From assembly GCF_002901995.1 (NCBI RefSeq), contig NZ_PPQN01000022.1:1-64000 (forward strand): DNA of 64,000 nt, given 5' to 3'. A program made the position numbers and the translations under genes. A model generated the notes under the pieces. The model had not been told where the DNA came from, did not search any database, and saw only the letters and a list, made by a program, of their open reading frames with translations. Each line of letters starts with the position of its first letter. Position 1 is the first letter of the stretch. The stretch comes from Staphylococcus coagulans. Its GTDB lineage: Bacteria; Bacillota; Bacilli; Staphylococcales; Staphylococcaceae. This document shows, piece after piece, positions 47,879-59,900 of the stretch.

Positions 47879-48868
47879 ATGATTACACGAAGACAATTAA
47901 GCATTTTAAATGCGATTGTTGAAGATTATGTTGAATTAGGACAACCAATCGGTTCTAATACACTAATACGAAGACATAATGTTGATGTTAGTCCTGCGAC
48001 AATTAGAAACGACATGAAGTCTTTAGAAGAAAATGATTTAATTAAAAAAACACATTTTTCTTCTGGGCGTGTGCCCTCTGAACAAGGGTTTAGGCTATAT
48101 GCCAATCGATTGTTAGAGGCGTCATTAGATTCAGATGAGCAAAGTCATCTCAGTTTACATGAAATGTTTGTCAATCATCATTATGATATTTCATCTACAT
48201 TAGATAACTTTGCAAAAGTGTTTTCAATTCAAACACATTACACAACTCTTGTAATAGGACCTGATCATTCAAAGTCCACCATTTTAGATGTACATTTAAT
48301 GAAGGTAAACCCTCATCATTTAATTGTTGTACTGGTTTATAAAACTGGACATGTTAAACATTTACATGTTTCCACACAGCAAACCATTGATGATCAATCT
48401 ATTATCAAAGTTTCAAATTATCTTTCTCAAAGTATTCATACATTTCTCAACGATGGCCAAAATCATCATTTTGAAATGTATCGTATGTTAGGCTTTGATG
48501 ATAAAGAAATCAACTTAATCATGCATATTTATCAGTTAATTGAACAATGCAATAAAGACGAATCATCTCATGTCTACTTAGGTGGCAAACATCAATTAAT
48601 TGAAGGGTTAAATGAATCAAATGTAGCATCCATTCAACCTATCTTGAAGTATATTGAGTCTGAGCAGATTACAGAATTTATTCATAAAGTTTCTAATCAT
48701 CCAATCAATATACGCATTGGTACTGAAATTGAGAACAATTTGCATGGTGTAGCCATTCTTACTAGCCCATATCAAATCGAAAAAGATTTGAATGGTTATA
48801 TCGCCGTCATCGGTCCTACAGCAATGCGTTATCAAAACGTGATACAATTGCTTAGTCGAATATCATAA
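47879..48868 (+). CDS. hrcA: Heat-inducible transcription repressor HrcA
   Basis: Repressor of 329 aa that binds CIRCE and is kept active by GroEL in Bacillus. The N-terminal winged helix includes PIGSNTLIRRHNVDVSPATIRNDMKSLEE and SSGRVPSEQGFR. The inserted domain and GAF-like C-terminal part (IGTEIENN, GYIAVIGPTAMRY) are present. GAGGTG lies six bases ahead of ATG 47879; the longer frame from 47846 runs through the CIRCE site and is set aside. It heads the hrcA-grpE-dnaK-dnaJ operon. Confidence 0.95.
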   Translation: MITRRQLSILNAIVEDYVELGQPIGSNTLIRRHNVDVSPATIRNDMKSLEENDLIKKTHFSSGRVPSEQGFRLYANRLLEASLDSDEQSHLSLHEMFVNHHYDISSTLDNFAKVFSIQTHYTTLVIGPDHSKSTILDVHLMKVNPHHLIVVLVYKTGHVKHLHVSTQQTIDDQSIIKVSNYLSQSIHTFLNDGQNHHFEMYRMLGFDDKEINLIMHIYQLIEQCNKDESSHVYLGGKHQLIEGLNESNVASIQPILKYIESEQITEFIHKVSNHPINIRIGTEIENNLHGVAILTSPYQIEKDLNGYIAVIGPTAMRYQNVIQLLSRIS

Positions 48869-48910
48869 AATAGGCATACACGCATGCTTATACGTAATGG
48901 AGGTTTGAAA

Positions 48911-49516
48911 ATGTCAGAGGAAAAAGACATTCGTGATAACGAAGAAAAAATTGAACCGGAACAGAATGGAAATGAAAATTTATCTTCTGAACCTGTAGAA
49001 GATGTTCAAACTGAAAATGAAAGTAGTTCAGAAAATAGCGAAGAGACTGAAACAGTAGATCCAAGAGATGAAGAAATTGCATCTTTAAAATCTAAGCTAG
49101 ATGAAAAAGAAGAACAGTATCTTCGTTTGTATGCTGAATTTGAAAATTATAAACGACGTATTCAAAATGAAGCACAAATTCAAAAGAAATATCAAGCTCA
49201 AAGTGTACTTACTGATGTATTGCCTGCATTAGATAATTTTGAGCGCGCTTTAAAAATAGAAGGTGATGATGAATCATTCAATTCACTTAAAAAAGGTGTA
49301 GAAATGGTTTATGATAGCCTTACTAAAGCACTTGAGGATAACGGATTAGAACGTATCAAAACAGAAGGCGAACAATTTGATCCGAACTATCATCAAGCTG
49401 TAATTCAAGATGATCATCCGGATTATGAATCTGGACAAATCACAGAAGAGTTACAACCAGGTTATAAATTGAATGACAGAGTATTACGTGCTTCAATGGT
49501 AAAAGTAAATCAATAA
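48911..49516 (+). CDS. grpE: Nucleotide exchange factor GrpE
   Basis: Releases ADP from DnaK (201 aa). A very acidic, Glu-rich and Ser-rich N-terminal 60 residues is followed by the dimer coiled coil (about 60-100) and the beta-wing ([49 protein letters not shown]). ATG 48911 is supported by GGAGG; the extra nine codons upstream have no ribosome site. It lies 42 bases after hrcA and 63 bases before dnaK. Confidence 0.96.
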   Translation: MSEEKDIRDNEEKIEPEQNGNENLSSEPVEDVQTENESSSENSEETETVDPRDEEIASLKSKLDEKEEQYLRLYAEFENYKRRIQNEAQIQKKYQAQSVLTDVLPALDNFERALKIEGDDESFNSLKKGVEMVYDSLTKALEDNGLERIKTEGEQFDPNYHQAVIQDDHPDYESGQITEELQPGYKLNDRVLRASMVKVNQ

Positions 49517-49576
49517 TTTTGACTGAAAATACCATTTATGTAAAAATAACAATGTTTGAAATTTAGGAGGAATTAG

Positions 49577-51412
<1,836 letters not shown>

Positions 51413-51452
51413 GTCATGTCACTAAGTATATATTGACTGTAAAAAGTCGCTC

Positions 51453-51490
51453 AAAGGGGCTAGGACATTCAATCGTCCCAGCCCCTTTTT
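51453..51490 (+). terminator. Terminator between dnaK and dnaJ
   Basis: AAAGGGGCT-A-GGAC and GTCC-C-AGCCCCTTT form a strong stem followed by T-rich bases. It lies inside the heat-shock operon, 32 bases before dnaJ, so it should reduce dnaJ transcription relative to dnaK. Confidence 0.8.
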
Positions 51491-51522
51491 AATCATAATT
51501 TGCATATAAAGGAGAGATGGCA

Positions 51523-52653
51523 TTGGCAAAAAGAGATTATTATGAAGTTCTTGGTGTAAGCAAAAGCGCAAGCAAGGATGAAATTAAAAAGGCTTACCGC
51601 AAATTGTCAAAAAAATATCATCCAGATATTAATAAAGAAGAGGGCGCAGATGCTAAGTTTAAAGAAATAAGTGAAGCTTATGAAGTACTTAGCGATGATA
51701 ATAAACGCGCAAATTATGATCAATTTGGTCATTCTGGACCTCAAGGTGGATTTGGTCAAGGTTTTGGTGGCCAGGACTTTTCAGGATTTGGTGGCGGATT
51801 TGAAGATATATTTAGCTCATTTTTTGGTGGTGCTCAAAGACAGCGTGATCCAAACGCCCCACGTAAAGGTGACGACCTTCAATATACAATGACTATTTCT
51901 TTTGAGGAAGCTGTATTCGGTACGAAAAAAGAAATTTCTATCCGTAAAGAAGTTACTTGTCATACGTGTGGTGGGGAAGGTGCCAAACCAGGAACTAAAA
52001 AGAAAACTTGTTCATACTGTAAAGGTAAAGGCCATATAACAGTAGAGCAAAACACAATACTTGGACGTGTAAGAACTGAGAAAGTTTGTCCTGAATGTAA
52101 TGGAACTGGCGAAGAATTTGAAGAACCATGTCCAACTTGTAAAGGTAAAGGAACAGAAATTAAAAACGTCAAACTTGAAGTGACTGTTCCAGAAGGTGTC
52201 GATAATGATCAACAAATTCGTTTAGCAGGTCAAGGTTCACCAGGTGAAAATGGTGGTCCTGCTGGTGATTTATTTGTCGTATTCCGCGTTAAACCATCTG
52301 ATAAGTTCCAACGTGAAGGCGATGACATTTTATATCACCATGATATTGGATTTGCACAAGCTGCATTAGGTGATGAAGTTAAAATCCCAACATTAAATGG
52401 GCATGTCATGTTAACCATTCCAGAAGGTACACAAACTGGCAAACAGTTCAGACTTAAAGGTAAAGGGATTAAAAATGTACATGGCTACGGATACGGTGAT
52501 TTATTTGTAAATATCCGTGTACAAACGCCTACACGCTTAACTGAAAGACAACGTGAAATTTTAAAAGAATTTGCGAGTGAATCAGGAGAAAATATTACTG
52601 AACAGCCATCTAATTTTAAAGATAAAGCACGTCGCTTTTTCAAAGGAGATTAG
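51523..52653 (+). CDS. dnaJ: Chaperone DnaJ (Hsp40)
   Basis: Class A J-protein of 376 aa. The J domain ([11 protein letters not shown] to about 70) contains the HPD motif (YHPDI). A Gly/Phe-rich region (about 72-110) follows, then four zinc motifs ([32 protein letters not shown]) and the C-terminal beta domains. A TTG start at 51523 is chosen: AAAGGAGAG is eight bases away and the protein then starts MAKRDYY like other staphylococcal DnaJ. An ATG at 51517 is in frame but only two bases from the ribosome site. Confidence 0.95.
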   Translation: MAKRDYYEVLGVSKSASKDEIKKAYRKLSKKYHPDINKEEGADAKFKEISEAYEVLSDDNKRANYDQFGHSGPQGGFGQGFGGQDFSGFGGGFEDIFSSFFGGAQRQRDPNAPRKGDDLQYTMTISFEEAVFGTKKEISIRKEVTCHTCGGEGAKPGTKKKTCSYCKGKGHITVEQNTILGRVRTEKVCPECNGTGEEFEEPCPTCKGKGTEIKNVKLEVTVPEGVDNDQQIRLAGQGSPGENGGPAGDLFVVFRVKPSDKFQREGDDILYHHDIGFAQAALGDEVKIPTLNGHVMLTIPEGTQTGKQFRLKGKGIKNVHGYGYGDLFVNIRVQTPTRLTERQREILKEFASESGENITEQPSNFKDKARRFFKGD

Positions 52654-52656
52654 TCA

Positions 52657-53589
52657 ATGACATGGATTGAACTTTCTGTAACCGTAAACCAAGACGCAGA
52701 AGCCGTTGTTACTGAAATTCTTCAAGAAGCCGGTTCAAGTGGTGTTGCGATTGAAGATTCGGGAGAGCTTTCAAAAGAACGCGAAGATCAATTTGGAGAG
52801 ATTTTTGAACTGAATCCAGAAGACTACCCTGAGAGACACATGATTATTAAAGCCTATTTTAATGATTTTCAATATGATGAAACCTTAAAAGAAAATATTA
52901 AATCCCAATTTACGCATGCGCCTTTAATTGATCAATCCATCCTAGCTTTAAGTGAAAAGACTATTCAGGAATCAGATTGGGAGAATGAGTGGAAAAACTA
53001 TTTTCATCCGTTTCAAGCTTCAAATCGTTTCTATATAGTGCCGAGTTGGGAGTCAGTAGACCGTACATCTGATCATCTCTATATTGAGTTAGACCCAGGT
53101 ATGGCATTTGGTACAGGTGATCACCCAACAACTAGTATGTGCTTAAGTGCTTTAGAGACAACAATACAACCTGAACATCGCGTTATAGATGTGGGCACAG
53201 GGTCTGGTATTTTAAGTATCGCCTCTTATTTACTTGGTGCTAAAGCAATTAAAGCAATTGATTTAGATGAAATGGCTGTAAAAGTTGCACAAGAAAATTT
53301 CGAAAAAAATCATTGTCTTGACGCTATACAAACAGGCACAGGCAACTTATTGGTCAATGAAACAGAACAATATGACGTTATCATTGCTAATATATTGGCA
53401 CATATTATCGAAAAAATGATTACAGACGCTTATGCGCGATTGAATCCTAACGGTTATTTCATTGCATCTGGTATTATTGAAGAAAAGCGTGATGAAATAC
53501 AAGCGCAAATGAAAGCAGCTGGTTTTACAATTATTAACACTGAGTTACAAGAAGGTTGGGTTTGCATTATAGCGCGTAAGGAGATTTAA
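52657..53589 (+). CDS. prmA: Ribosomal protein L11 methyltransferase
   Basis: SAM-dependent methyltransferase of 310 aa that trimethylates uL11. The N-terminal substrate-recognition domain ([10 protein letters not shown] onward) is followed by the catalytic domain with [15 protein letters not shown] (motif I), AIDLDEMAV and [11 protein letters not shown] (the NPPF-like position reads NILA). It lies three bases after dnaJ behind AAAGGAG and one base before rsmE, so it is co-transcribed with the heat-shock operon, as in Bacillus. Confidence 0.95.
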   Translation: MTWIELSVTVNQDAEAVVTEILQEAGSSGVAIEDSGELSKEREDQFGEIFELNPEDYPERHMIIKAYFNDFQYDETLKENIKSQFTHAPLIDQSILALSEKTIQESDWENEWKNYFHPFQASNRFYIVPSWESVDRTSDHLYIELDPGMAFGTGDHPTTSMCLSALETTIQPEHRVIDVGTGSGILSIASYLLGAKAIKAIDLDEMAVKVAQENFEKNHCLDAIQTGTGNLLVNETEQYDVIIANILAHIIEKMITDAYARLNPNGYFIASGIIEEKRDEIQAQMKAAGFTIINTELQEGWVCIIARKEI

Positions 53590-53590
53590 T

Positions 53591-54343
53591 ATGCAAAGAT
53601 ACTTTATTCATAAAAACGCTGAACTTCATCAGCGTTTTTTTATCACAGATAAAAATGATATACACCATATTAAAAATGTTATGCGTTTATCAATAGGCGA
53701 TGAGATTATCGTTAATTTTTTAGATGCTCAAACGTTTCGCTGTAAAATTATAGCAATATCTGATAGCGACATTTCAATCGAATGTCAGGCACAAGTTGAT
53801 ATAGCGAGTGAATTGCCTATTTCTATCACTATTTGTAGTGGTCTTATTAAAGGCGATAAATATGAGTGGTTGTTACAAAAAGCGACTGAGCTTGGTGCAA
53901 GTGCATTCATCACAACTCAAATGGACCGATCTATTGTTAAATTAAATAAGCAAAAAGCCGATAAAAAAGTAGAACGTTGGAAAAAAATCGTTAAAGAAGC
54001 AGCTGAACAAAGCTATCGTCAAATCATCCCTGAAGTTAACTTTACCTCGAATTTAAAAGACATTTATGGTATGATAAATCAATATGATTGTGTGCTTATG
54101 GCTTATGAGGCATCTGCAAAAGAAAATGAACGGGCATTTTTTAAGACTAAGATTCAACAATTAAAGCCAGGTGCTCGTGTCTTAATGCTATTTGGTCCTG
54201 AAGGTGGCTTTTCTGATGAAGAGGTGGCAGCTTTTGAAAAAGTTGCAACTTGTATTGGTTTAGGCCCAAGAATTTTACGTGCTGAAACAGCACCATTATA
54301 TGCATTAAGTGCCATAAGTTATGAAATAGAATTGATGGGGTGA
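53591..54343 (+). CDS. rsmE: 16S rRNA (uracil-1498-N3)-methyltransferase RsmE
   Basis: SPOUT-class methyltransferase of 250 aa that modifies 16S rRNA near the decoding centre. An N-terminal PUA-like part (MQRYFIHKNAELHQRF) is followed by the knotted SAM site with MLFGPEGGFSDEEV and LGPRILRAETAPLYALS. The ATG follows AAGGAG in the end of prmA, and four bases separate it from mtaB. The length is normal. Confidence 0.95.
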   Translation: MQRYFIHKNAELHQRFFITDKNDIHHIKNVMRLSIGDEIIVNFLDAQTFRCKIIAISDSDISIECQAQVDIASELPISITICSGLIKGDKYEWLLQKATELGASAFITTQMDRSIVKLNKQKADKKVERWKKIVKEAAEQSYRQIIPEVNFTSNLKDIYGMINQYDCVLMAYEASAKENERAFFKTKIQQLKPGARVLMLFGPEGGFSDEEVAAFEKVATCIGLGPRILRAETAPLYALSAISYEIELMG

Positions 54344-54347
54344 GTAT

Positions 54348-55697
54348 ATGAGTACAGTTGCTTTTCACACATTAGGTTGTAAAGTAAATCACTACGAGAC
54401 AGAAGCAATTTGGCAATTATTCAAAGAAGAAAACTATGAACGTGTTGATTTTGAACAAAATGCAGACGTTTTTGTAATTAATACATGTACTGTAACAAAT
54501 ACAGGCGATAAAAAAAGTAGACAAGTGATTCGTCGTGCCATTCGACGTAATCCAGAAGCTGTCGTGTGTGTGACAGGATGTTATGCACAAACTTCTTCTG
54601 CCGAAATTATGGAAATTCCCGGTGTTGACATTGTTGTAGGTACGCAAGACAGACATAAATTACTTGGTTATATAAACGAATATCAAAAAGAACGCCAACC
54701 TATTAATGGCGTAAGTAATATTATGAAAAATCGTACTTATGAAGAATTAGATGTCCCATATTTTACAGACCGCACACGTGCGTCTTTAAAAATTCAAGAA
54801 GGGTGCAATAATTTCTGTACTTTCTGTATCATACCATGGGCACGTGGCTTAATGCGTTCAAGAGATCCTAAAAAAGTAATTGAACAAGCAACACAGCTTG
54901 TTAATTCCGGTTATAAAGAAATTGTTTTAACCGGTATTCATACAGGAGGTTATGGACAAGACTTAAAAGATTATAACCTTGCACAATTGCTTAGAGATCT
55001 TGAAACTGTTGATGGCCTTGAACGTATCCGAATCTCATCTATAGAAGCAAGTCAGCTGACTGATGAAGTAATAGAAGTATTAAAACAGTCACATAAAGTG
55101 GTGAGACACTTGCACGTGCCACTTCAATCTGGTTCAGACAGTGTATTAAAACGTATGCGTCGTAAATATTCTATGTCTCATTTTTCTGAACGTATTCAAA
55201 AATTACACGAAGCACTACCAGGCTTAGCTGTAACAAGTGATGTTATTGTTGGTTTTCCAGGTGAAACGGAAGTAGAGTTTCAAGAAACTTATGATTTTAT
55301 TGTTAATCATCATTTTTCTGAACTACATGTTTTCCCATATTCACCGAGAATTGGGACACCTGCAGCCCGTATGGACGATCAAATAGATGAAGAAATCAAA
55401 AACGAACGTGTTCATAAGTTAATCGAATTGAGTAATCAACTCGCAAAAACGTATGCTTCTCAATTTGAAAATGACGTATTAGAAGTAATCCCTGAAGAAA
55501 AAGGGTCGCACGACAATGTATTGGTTGGTTATGCTGATAATTATATGAAAGTTGAATTTGAAGGAGATACTTCTTTAATTGGTCATATTTGTAAGGTTAA
55601 AATTACAAAGGCCGGCTATCCTATAAATCAAGGTTCTTTATTACGTGTGGTTACGCATGCTTCAAACGCTTCCGAACACGAGCATGTACTTATTTAA
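54348..55697 (+). CDS. mtaB: tRNA t6A37 methylthiotransferase MtaB
   Basis: Radical SAM enzyme of 449 aa that adds a methylthio group to t6A37 of tRNAs. The N-terminal cluster domain has TLGCKVNHYE, VINTCTVTN and VTGCYAQTS. The radical SAM motif is CNNFCTFC (in EGCNNFCTFCIIPWARG), and a C-terminal TRAM domain follows. With tcdA in this window (which acts on the same t6A37 base), two modifiers of one nucleotide are encoded here. It is the last gene of the dnaK-prmA-rsmE-mtaB run. Confidence 0.94.
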   Translation: MSTVAFHTLGCKVNHYETEAIWQLFKEENYERVDFEQNADVFVINTCTVTNTGDKKSRQVIRRAIRRNPEAVVCVTGCYAQTSSAEIMEIPGVDIVVGTQDRHKLLGYINEYQKERQPINGVSNIMKNRTYEELDVPYFTDRTRASLKIQEGCNNFCTFCIIPWARGLMRSRDPKKVIEQATQLVNSGYKEIVLTGIHTGGYGQDLKDYNLAQLLRDLETVDGLERIRISSIEASQLTDEVIEVLKQSHKVVRHLHVPLQSGSDSVLKRMRRKYSMSHFSERIQKLHEALPGLAVTSDVIVGFPGETEVEFQETYDFIVNHHFSELHVFPYSPRIGTPAARMDDQIDEEIKNERVHKLIELSNQLAKTYASQFENDVLEVIPEEKGSHDNVLVGYADNYMKVEFEGDTSLIGHICKVKITKAGYPINQGSLLRVVTHASNASEHEHVLI

Positions 55698-55903
55698 TTA
55701 AAGTAAGTTATATCAAACTAACATTAATTTATAGATTTCCACAGATTATTAAAAACTTTAGTATATATCTTGTTCGTTTATACAGTTTTCAATGGACGTT
55801 ATCCTTATCAAAATAGCATGTTTCTATCCTTTTATCTTCTATATCCTTTGTAATCGTATATTAAAAAAGATTTCGTTTATCTTTAAAAATGTAAATTTGA
55901 AGA

Positions 55904-55932
55904 TTGACCGAAATAGAGATTTAATTTATACT
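55904..55932 (+). promoter_or_regulatory. Promoter of rpsU
   Basis: TTGACC (55904-55909) and TATACT (55927-55932), 17 bases apart, 74 bases before the rpsU start. The rest of the 308-base gap after mtaB (55698-56005) is AT-rich with no convincing gene. Confidence 0.7.
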
Positions 55933-56005
55933 ATTGTGTATATGGTTCATAGCCATGTACTGATGAATAAAAGTTTTTTTGATATTTGGAGGGAGGGAAA
56001 TACAG

Positions 56006-56182
56006 ATGTCTAAAACAGTAGTCCGCAAAAACGAATCATTAGAAGATGCTTTACGTCGTTTTAAACGCTCAGTTTCTAAAAGCGGTACAATTCAAGAAGT
56101 TCGCAAACGCGAATTCTATGAAAAACCAAGCGTAAAACGTAAAAAGAAATCTGAAGCTGCTCGTAAACGTAAATTCAGATAA
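56006..56182 (+). CDS. rpsU: Small ribosomal subunit protein bS21
   Basis: Ribosomal protein S21 of 58 aa, very basic. It starts [28 protein letters not shown] and ends in a Lys/Arg-rich tail ([13 protein letters not shown]). The ATG at 56006 follows GGAGGGAGG; the extra nine codons upstream are set aside. It is flanked by its own promoter and a strong terminator, so it is probably monocistronic. Confidence 0.97.
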
Positions 56183-56225
56183 TTTCATTGTGTTGAACTC
56201 CCTCAACGTTCAAATAATGATATAT

Positions 56226-56258
56226 AAAAGCCTAGAACATCGTGTTCTAGGCTTTTTA
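56226..56258 (+). terminator. Terminator of rpsU
   Basis: AAAAGCCTAGAACA and TGTTCTAGGCTTTT form a perfect 14-bp stem with a TCG loop and T-run. Confidence 0.9.
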
Positions 56259-56364
56259 ACATTAAAAAATAAAAATGCATAACTACTACATGTCAGCTGT
56301 AATTTCATGTATACTACAAAGAAGAGAGTGAGGTGTATGAACAATTAAATTCGTCATACATAAT

Positions 56365-57042
56365 TTGAATATGATTGATAAGGTAACAAATCAAAGTGGC
56401 TTTGAGCATATTGGCTCATGGTTAACCACACAAAGTATTTCGTTAGTACTAACCTGTCTAGTCTTTCTTGGTTTTTTATATCAACTTTATTCTCGAAAAA
56501 TTAATTTTGCTGGTATTATTGCCTTGTTCGCTTTATTACTTATATTTTTAGGTTTTATCATAGAAGGTAGTTTATCTGTGATTACGATTATGTTATTTAC
56601 AATTGGAGCAATTTTAGTAATCATAGAACTATTTGTTTTTGGTGCAGTTCTTGGTATCATAGGTATGATTTTAATCATTATCAGCTTGATTACGATGGGT
56701 AATGATTTGCCGATGATGCTGCTCAATGTTGTCGTTGCACTAATTTTGACATTAATTGAATGGGTGATTTTAGTGAAATTCTTTAAAAAGAGTATTTCTA
56801 TCTTTGATAAGGTTGTTTTAAAAGATTCAACGAATAAAGAATCTGGCTATACTTCTCACAACGATCGATCAGACTTAGTGGGGAAGAAAGCCATTACGTA
56901 TACCGATTTGAGACCTTCAGGAATTATTATATACAATCACGAGCGTATAGATGCTGTTTCAGAGGGTTCTTTTATCAATAAGGATTCTGAAGTCACAATT
57001 ATTGAAGTCGAAGGTACGCGTGTTGTAGTAAGAGAAAACTAA
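56365..57042 (+). CDS. NfeD-family membrane protein
   Basis: Short NfeD protein (225 aa from this TTG) without the ClpP-like protease domain of long NfeD proteins. It has about four to five hydrophobic segments (about 25-150) and a C-terminal OB domain ([38 protein letters not shown]). NfeD proteins partner with flotillins, and floA follows directly. Start is uncertain: no ribosome site precedes this TTG or the ATG at 56371, whereas GTGAGGTG (56328-56335) fits an in-frame ATT at 56344. Confidence 0.85.
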   Translation: MNMIDKVTNQSGFEHIGSWLTTQSISLVLTCLVFLGFLYQLYSRKINFAGIIALFALLLIFLGFIIEGSLSVITIMLFTIGAILVIIELFVFGAVLGIIGMILIIISLITMGNDLPMMLLNVVVALILTLIEWVILVKFFKKSISIFDKVVLKDSTNKESGYTSHNDRSDLVGKKAITYTDLRPSGIIIYNHERIDAVSEGSFINKDSEVTIIEVEGTRVVVREN

Positions 57043-57061
57043 ATATAAAGGAGAGAATGCA

Positions 57062-58060
57062 ATGTTAACAACTGGATTTATATCATTTATTATCATCGCT
57101 GCACTTATAATTGTCGCACTTATCATATTATTCTCATTTGTACCAGTAGGATTATGGATATCTGCACTTGCAGCCGGTGTGAAAGTCGGCATTGGAACTT
57201 TAGTTGGGATGCGCTTACGTCGTGTATCACCACGCAAAGTCATTGGTCCATTAATCAAAGCACATAAAGCCGGTTTACACCTTACAACGAACCAACTTGA
57301 ATCACATTATCTAGCTGGAGGTAATGTAGACCGTGTTGTTGATGCCAACATTGCCGCTCAACGTGCTGACATCAATTTACCATTCGAACGTGGTGCTGCT
57401 ATCGATTTAGCAGGGCGTGACGTTTTACAAGCTGTCCAAATGTCTGTAAACCCTAAAGTTATTGAAACACCATTTATCGCAGGTGTAGCAATGAACGGGA
57501 TTGAAGTAAAAGCGAAAGCGCGTATTACAGTACGTGCAAATATTTCACGCTTAGTCGGTGGTGCTGGAGAAGACACAATTATTGCACGTGTCGGTGAAGG
57601 TATCGTTTCAACGATTGGTTCAAGTGAGCACCATACACAAGTTTTAGAAAATCCTGATAATATTTCTAAAACAGTGCTAAGTAAAGGTCTTGACTCTGGA
57701 ACAGCATTTGAAATTTTATCAATTGATATTGCTGATGTTGATATTAGTAAAAATATCGGTGCAGACTTACAAACTGAACAAGCAATTGCAGATAAAAACA
57801 TTGCGCAAGCAAAAGCAGAAGAACGCCGTGCGATGGCTGTTGCTCAAGAACAGGAAATGAAAGCACGCGTACAAGAGATGCATGCAAAAGTGGTAGAAGC
57901 GGAAGCAGAAGTTCCACTTGCATTAGCTGAAGCTTTACGTTCAGGAAATTTAGGTGTCAAAGATTATTACAACCTTAAAAATATAGAAGCTGATACAGGT
58001 ATGAGAGAAGCGATTAATAAAAGCACTCAAAATAATGATAACTCTACATCAGAACATTAA
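57062..58060 (+). CDS. floA: Flotillin-like protein FloA
   Basis: Membrane scaffold of 332 aa that organises functional membrane microdomains. One N-terminal hairpin-like hydrophobic segment (about 5-45), then a PHB/SPFH region ([25 protein letters not shown] to about 220) and an Ala/Glu-rich coiled coil (about 235-290, [23 protein letters not shown]). AAAGGAGAG precedes the ATG. It is co-encoded with the short NfeD upstream and a small membrane protein downstream, as in the Bacillus yqeZ-yqfA-yqfB group. Confidence 0.95.
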   Translation: MLTTGFISFIIIAALIIVALIILFSFVPVGLWISALAAGVKVGIGTLVGMRLRRVSPRKVIGPLIKAHKAGLHLTTNQLESHYLAGGNVDRVVDANIAAQRADINLPFERGAAIDLAGRDVLQAVQMSVNPKVIETPFIAGVAMNGIEVKAKARITVRANISRLVGGAGEDTIIARVGEGIVSTIGSSEHHTQVLENPDNISKTVLSKGLDSGTAFEILSIDIADVDISKNIGADLQTEQAIADKNIAQAKAEERRAMAVAQEQEMKARVQEMHAKVVEAEAEVPLALAEALRSGNLGVKDYYNLKNIEADTGMREAINKSTQNNDNSTSEH

Positions 58061-58073
58061 TTGAGGTGATTCT

Positions 58074-58670
58074 ATGAGTATAGGAGTGATCATATTTATC
58101 ATTTCTGTCGTTGTTTCAATCATTAGCGCAGTTAATGATAAAAGTCATGAGAAACGCCAAAATCGTAAGCCTCCTCAACAAAAACATATTGAACCCGAAA
58201 ACACGAATCAAAAAAGCTTTTTAGATAAAGTACAAGAAAAGCTAGAAGAATTTGAAAAAGAATTTTCAGAACCTGAACACGTCCCTCAGCAAGAAAAGCA
58301 ATATCAACCTTCACAACAACCTGTACCTAAAAAGCAAGTTGAGCCAATAAAACCTAAAGTGTCAGAACAAAAAAAGCAAGAAGATACGTCAAAGCAACTC
58401 AAAGAACTGTTACAATCTCAAATGGATGAAATCGACGCCCAACTTAATAAAGAGCGTCTTAAACAGTTTGAACGCATGGAACGTAAGGCAAAAGAAATTA
58501 TTCAAGATGAGTATTTATCTAATCGTACTAAGCGAATGAAATTACAACAACTCACTGAGAGAAGAGAACCAGCCCCAGCTTTAAAAGGGGACTTAACCTT
58601 TTCTGAAAATGAGGTAGTAAACGGTTTGATTTGGTCGGAAGTTTTAACCAAGCCTAAACAATTAAAATAA
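58074..58670 (+). CDS. Uncharacterised membrane-anchored coiled-coil protein
   Basis: I do not recognise a named family. The 198-aa protein has one N-terminal hydrophobic segment (about 3-20, IGVIIFIISVVVSIISAV), then a long charged region rich in Gln, Lys, Glu and Pro (about 25-110), and a predicted coiled coil (about 110-170, EIDAQLNKERLKQFERMERKAKEII). It ends LTFSENEVVNGLIWSEVL. It lies 13 bases after floA behind GAGGTG, in the position of yqfB. A role near FloA in the membrane is inference. A terminator follows. Confidence 0.8.
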   Translation: MSIGVIIFIISVVVSIISAVNDKSHEKRQNRKPPQQKHIEPENTNQKSFLDKVQEKLEEFEKEFSEPEHVPQQEKQYQPSQQPVPKKQVEPIKPKVSEQKKQEDTSKQLKELLQSQMDEIDAQLNKERLKQFERMERKAKEIIQDEYLSNRTKRMKLQQLTERREPAPALKGDLTFSENEVVNGLIWSEVLTKPKQLK

Positions 58671-58681
58671 ACTCACTCTAA

Positions 58682-58713
58682 TAACCAAAGGGATTTTTCC
58701 TTTGGTTATTTTT
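58682..58713 (+). terminator. Terminator of the nfeD-floA operon
   Basis: AACCAAAGG and CCTTTGGTT form a 9-bp stem followed by ATTTTTA. Confidence 0.85.
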
Positions 58714-58750
58714 ATAAGTTCATTTTCTAGTTGATATTATTACATTCATC

Positions 58751-58784
58751 GTTATTAGTTGGCCTTAATGGCCACAATGATAAC
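58751..58784. repeat. Inverted repeat upstream of phoH
   Basis: GTTATTAGT-TGGCC pairs with GGCCA-CAATGATAAC around a TTAAT loop, with one mismatch and one bulge. There is no T-run after it. It lies about 75 bases upstream of a TATAAT (58861-58866) and could be an operator for the phoH operon. Confidence 0.5.
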
Positions 58785-58952
58785 AGTAATCTCCTGCTAA
58801 CAAGCTGACAAGTTTATGTCATTTCATGTTAGATTTACGGTTGAAATATAGCAAACATGATATAATAAACCTATAGCGATAAAAGAACAATTGCAACATA
58901 CAATTTAAATTTGATACATTTGTAATAACAATACATGTAAAGGAGCTACTAT

Positions 58953-59897
58953 ATGCCTGGAATTATTCAGATTGACGATATCAATCAAGCACAAGCTTTA
59001 TTAGGGAATAATGATGAACATATTAAACTAATTGAAGACGCGTTTGATGTTGTCATACATGCAAGAGGACAAGAAGTAGCAGTCAAAGGTGAAAAGCTGG
59101 ATGCTGTTACTGAAGCGGAATCTGTACTCATCAACTTACTAAAAGTGATTGAGCAAGGTGCATCAGTTACAGTTAAAGATGTACAAGCGGCAATCAAAAT
59201 GGCGAAAAATGGACAAATCGAACATCTTATTGATTTATACGAAGAAGAAATCACTAAAGATGCATTTGGAAAAACCATTCGTGCCAAAACGATGGGGCAA
59301 CGTATGTATATTCATGCAATGAAAAAGAATGACTTAGTTTTTGGTATTGGTCCAGCCGGTACCGGGAAGACATTTTTAGCAGTTGTTTATGCCGCAAAAG
59401 CTTTGCGTGCTGGTCAAGTGAAAAGACTTGTACTTACTCGCCCAGCCGTAGAGGCAGGGGAATCCCTAGGTTTTTTACCCGGCGATTTAAAAGAAAAGGT
59501 GGATCCTTACCTTCGTCCTTTATATGATGGTCTGAATACAGTTCTTGGCGTTGAGCAAACCGCACGCTTTATCGAACGAGGTATTATTGAAATTGCACCT
59601 TTAGCTTATATGAGAGGGAGAACGTTAGATGATGCATTTGTCATATTAGATGAAGCGCAGAATACAACCCATGCTCAAATGAAGATGTTTTTAACACGAC
59701 TTGGTTTCGGCTCAAAAATGGTTGTAACTGGAGATAAAACACAAATCGACTTACCTAAAGGCGTGAAAAGTGGCTTAATAGAGGCAGAACAACGGCTTAA
59801 AAATATTAAAGGACTATCAATTCAACATTTAGATCAAGCTGATGTCGTCCGCCATCCTTTAGTTGGAAGAATAATCAGTCGATACGAGGAGGATTAA
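58953..59897 (+). CDS. phoH: PhoH-like ATPase
   Basis: PhoH-family P-loop ATPase of 314 aa, linked to RNA metabolism and usually next to ybeY. An N-terminal KH-like region (about 20-75) is followed by Walker A GIGPAGTGKTFLA (near 130), RPAVEAGESLGFLPGDLKEK and Walker B FVILDEAQN. AAAGGAG lies ahead of the ATG. It starts the phoH-ybeY-dgkA-cdd-era-recO run with tight spacing throughout. Confidence 0.94.
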   Translation: MPGIIQIDDINQAQALLGNNDEHIKLIEDAFDVVIHARGQEVAVKGEKLDAVTEAESVLINLLKVIEQGASVTVKDVQAAIKMAKNGQIEHLIDLYEEEITKDAFGKTIRAKTMGQRMYIHAMKKNDLVFGIGPAGTGKTFLAVVYAAKALRAGQVKRLVLTRPAVEAGESLGFLPGDLKEKVDPYLRPLYDGLNTVLGVEQTARFIERGIIEIAPLAYMRGRTLDDAFVILDEAQNTTHAQMKMFLTRLGFGSKMVVTGDKTQIDLPKGVKSGLIEAEQRLKNIKGLSIQHLDQADVVRHPLVGRIISRYEED

Positions 59898-59900
59898 TCC

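Noticed and set aside
55792-56013. Open frame of 73 codons upstream of rpsU
   Set aside because: Low-complexity AT-rich sequence without a ribosome site. It covers the rpsU promoter and runs into rpsU in another frame.
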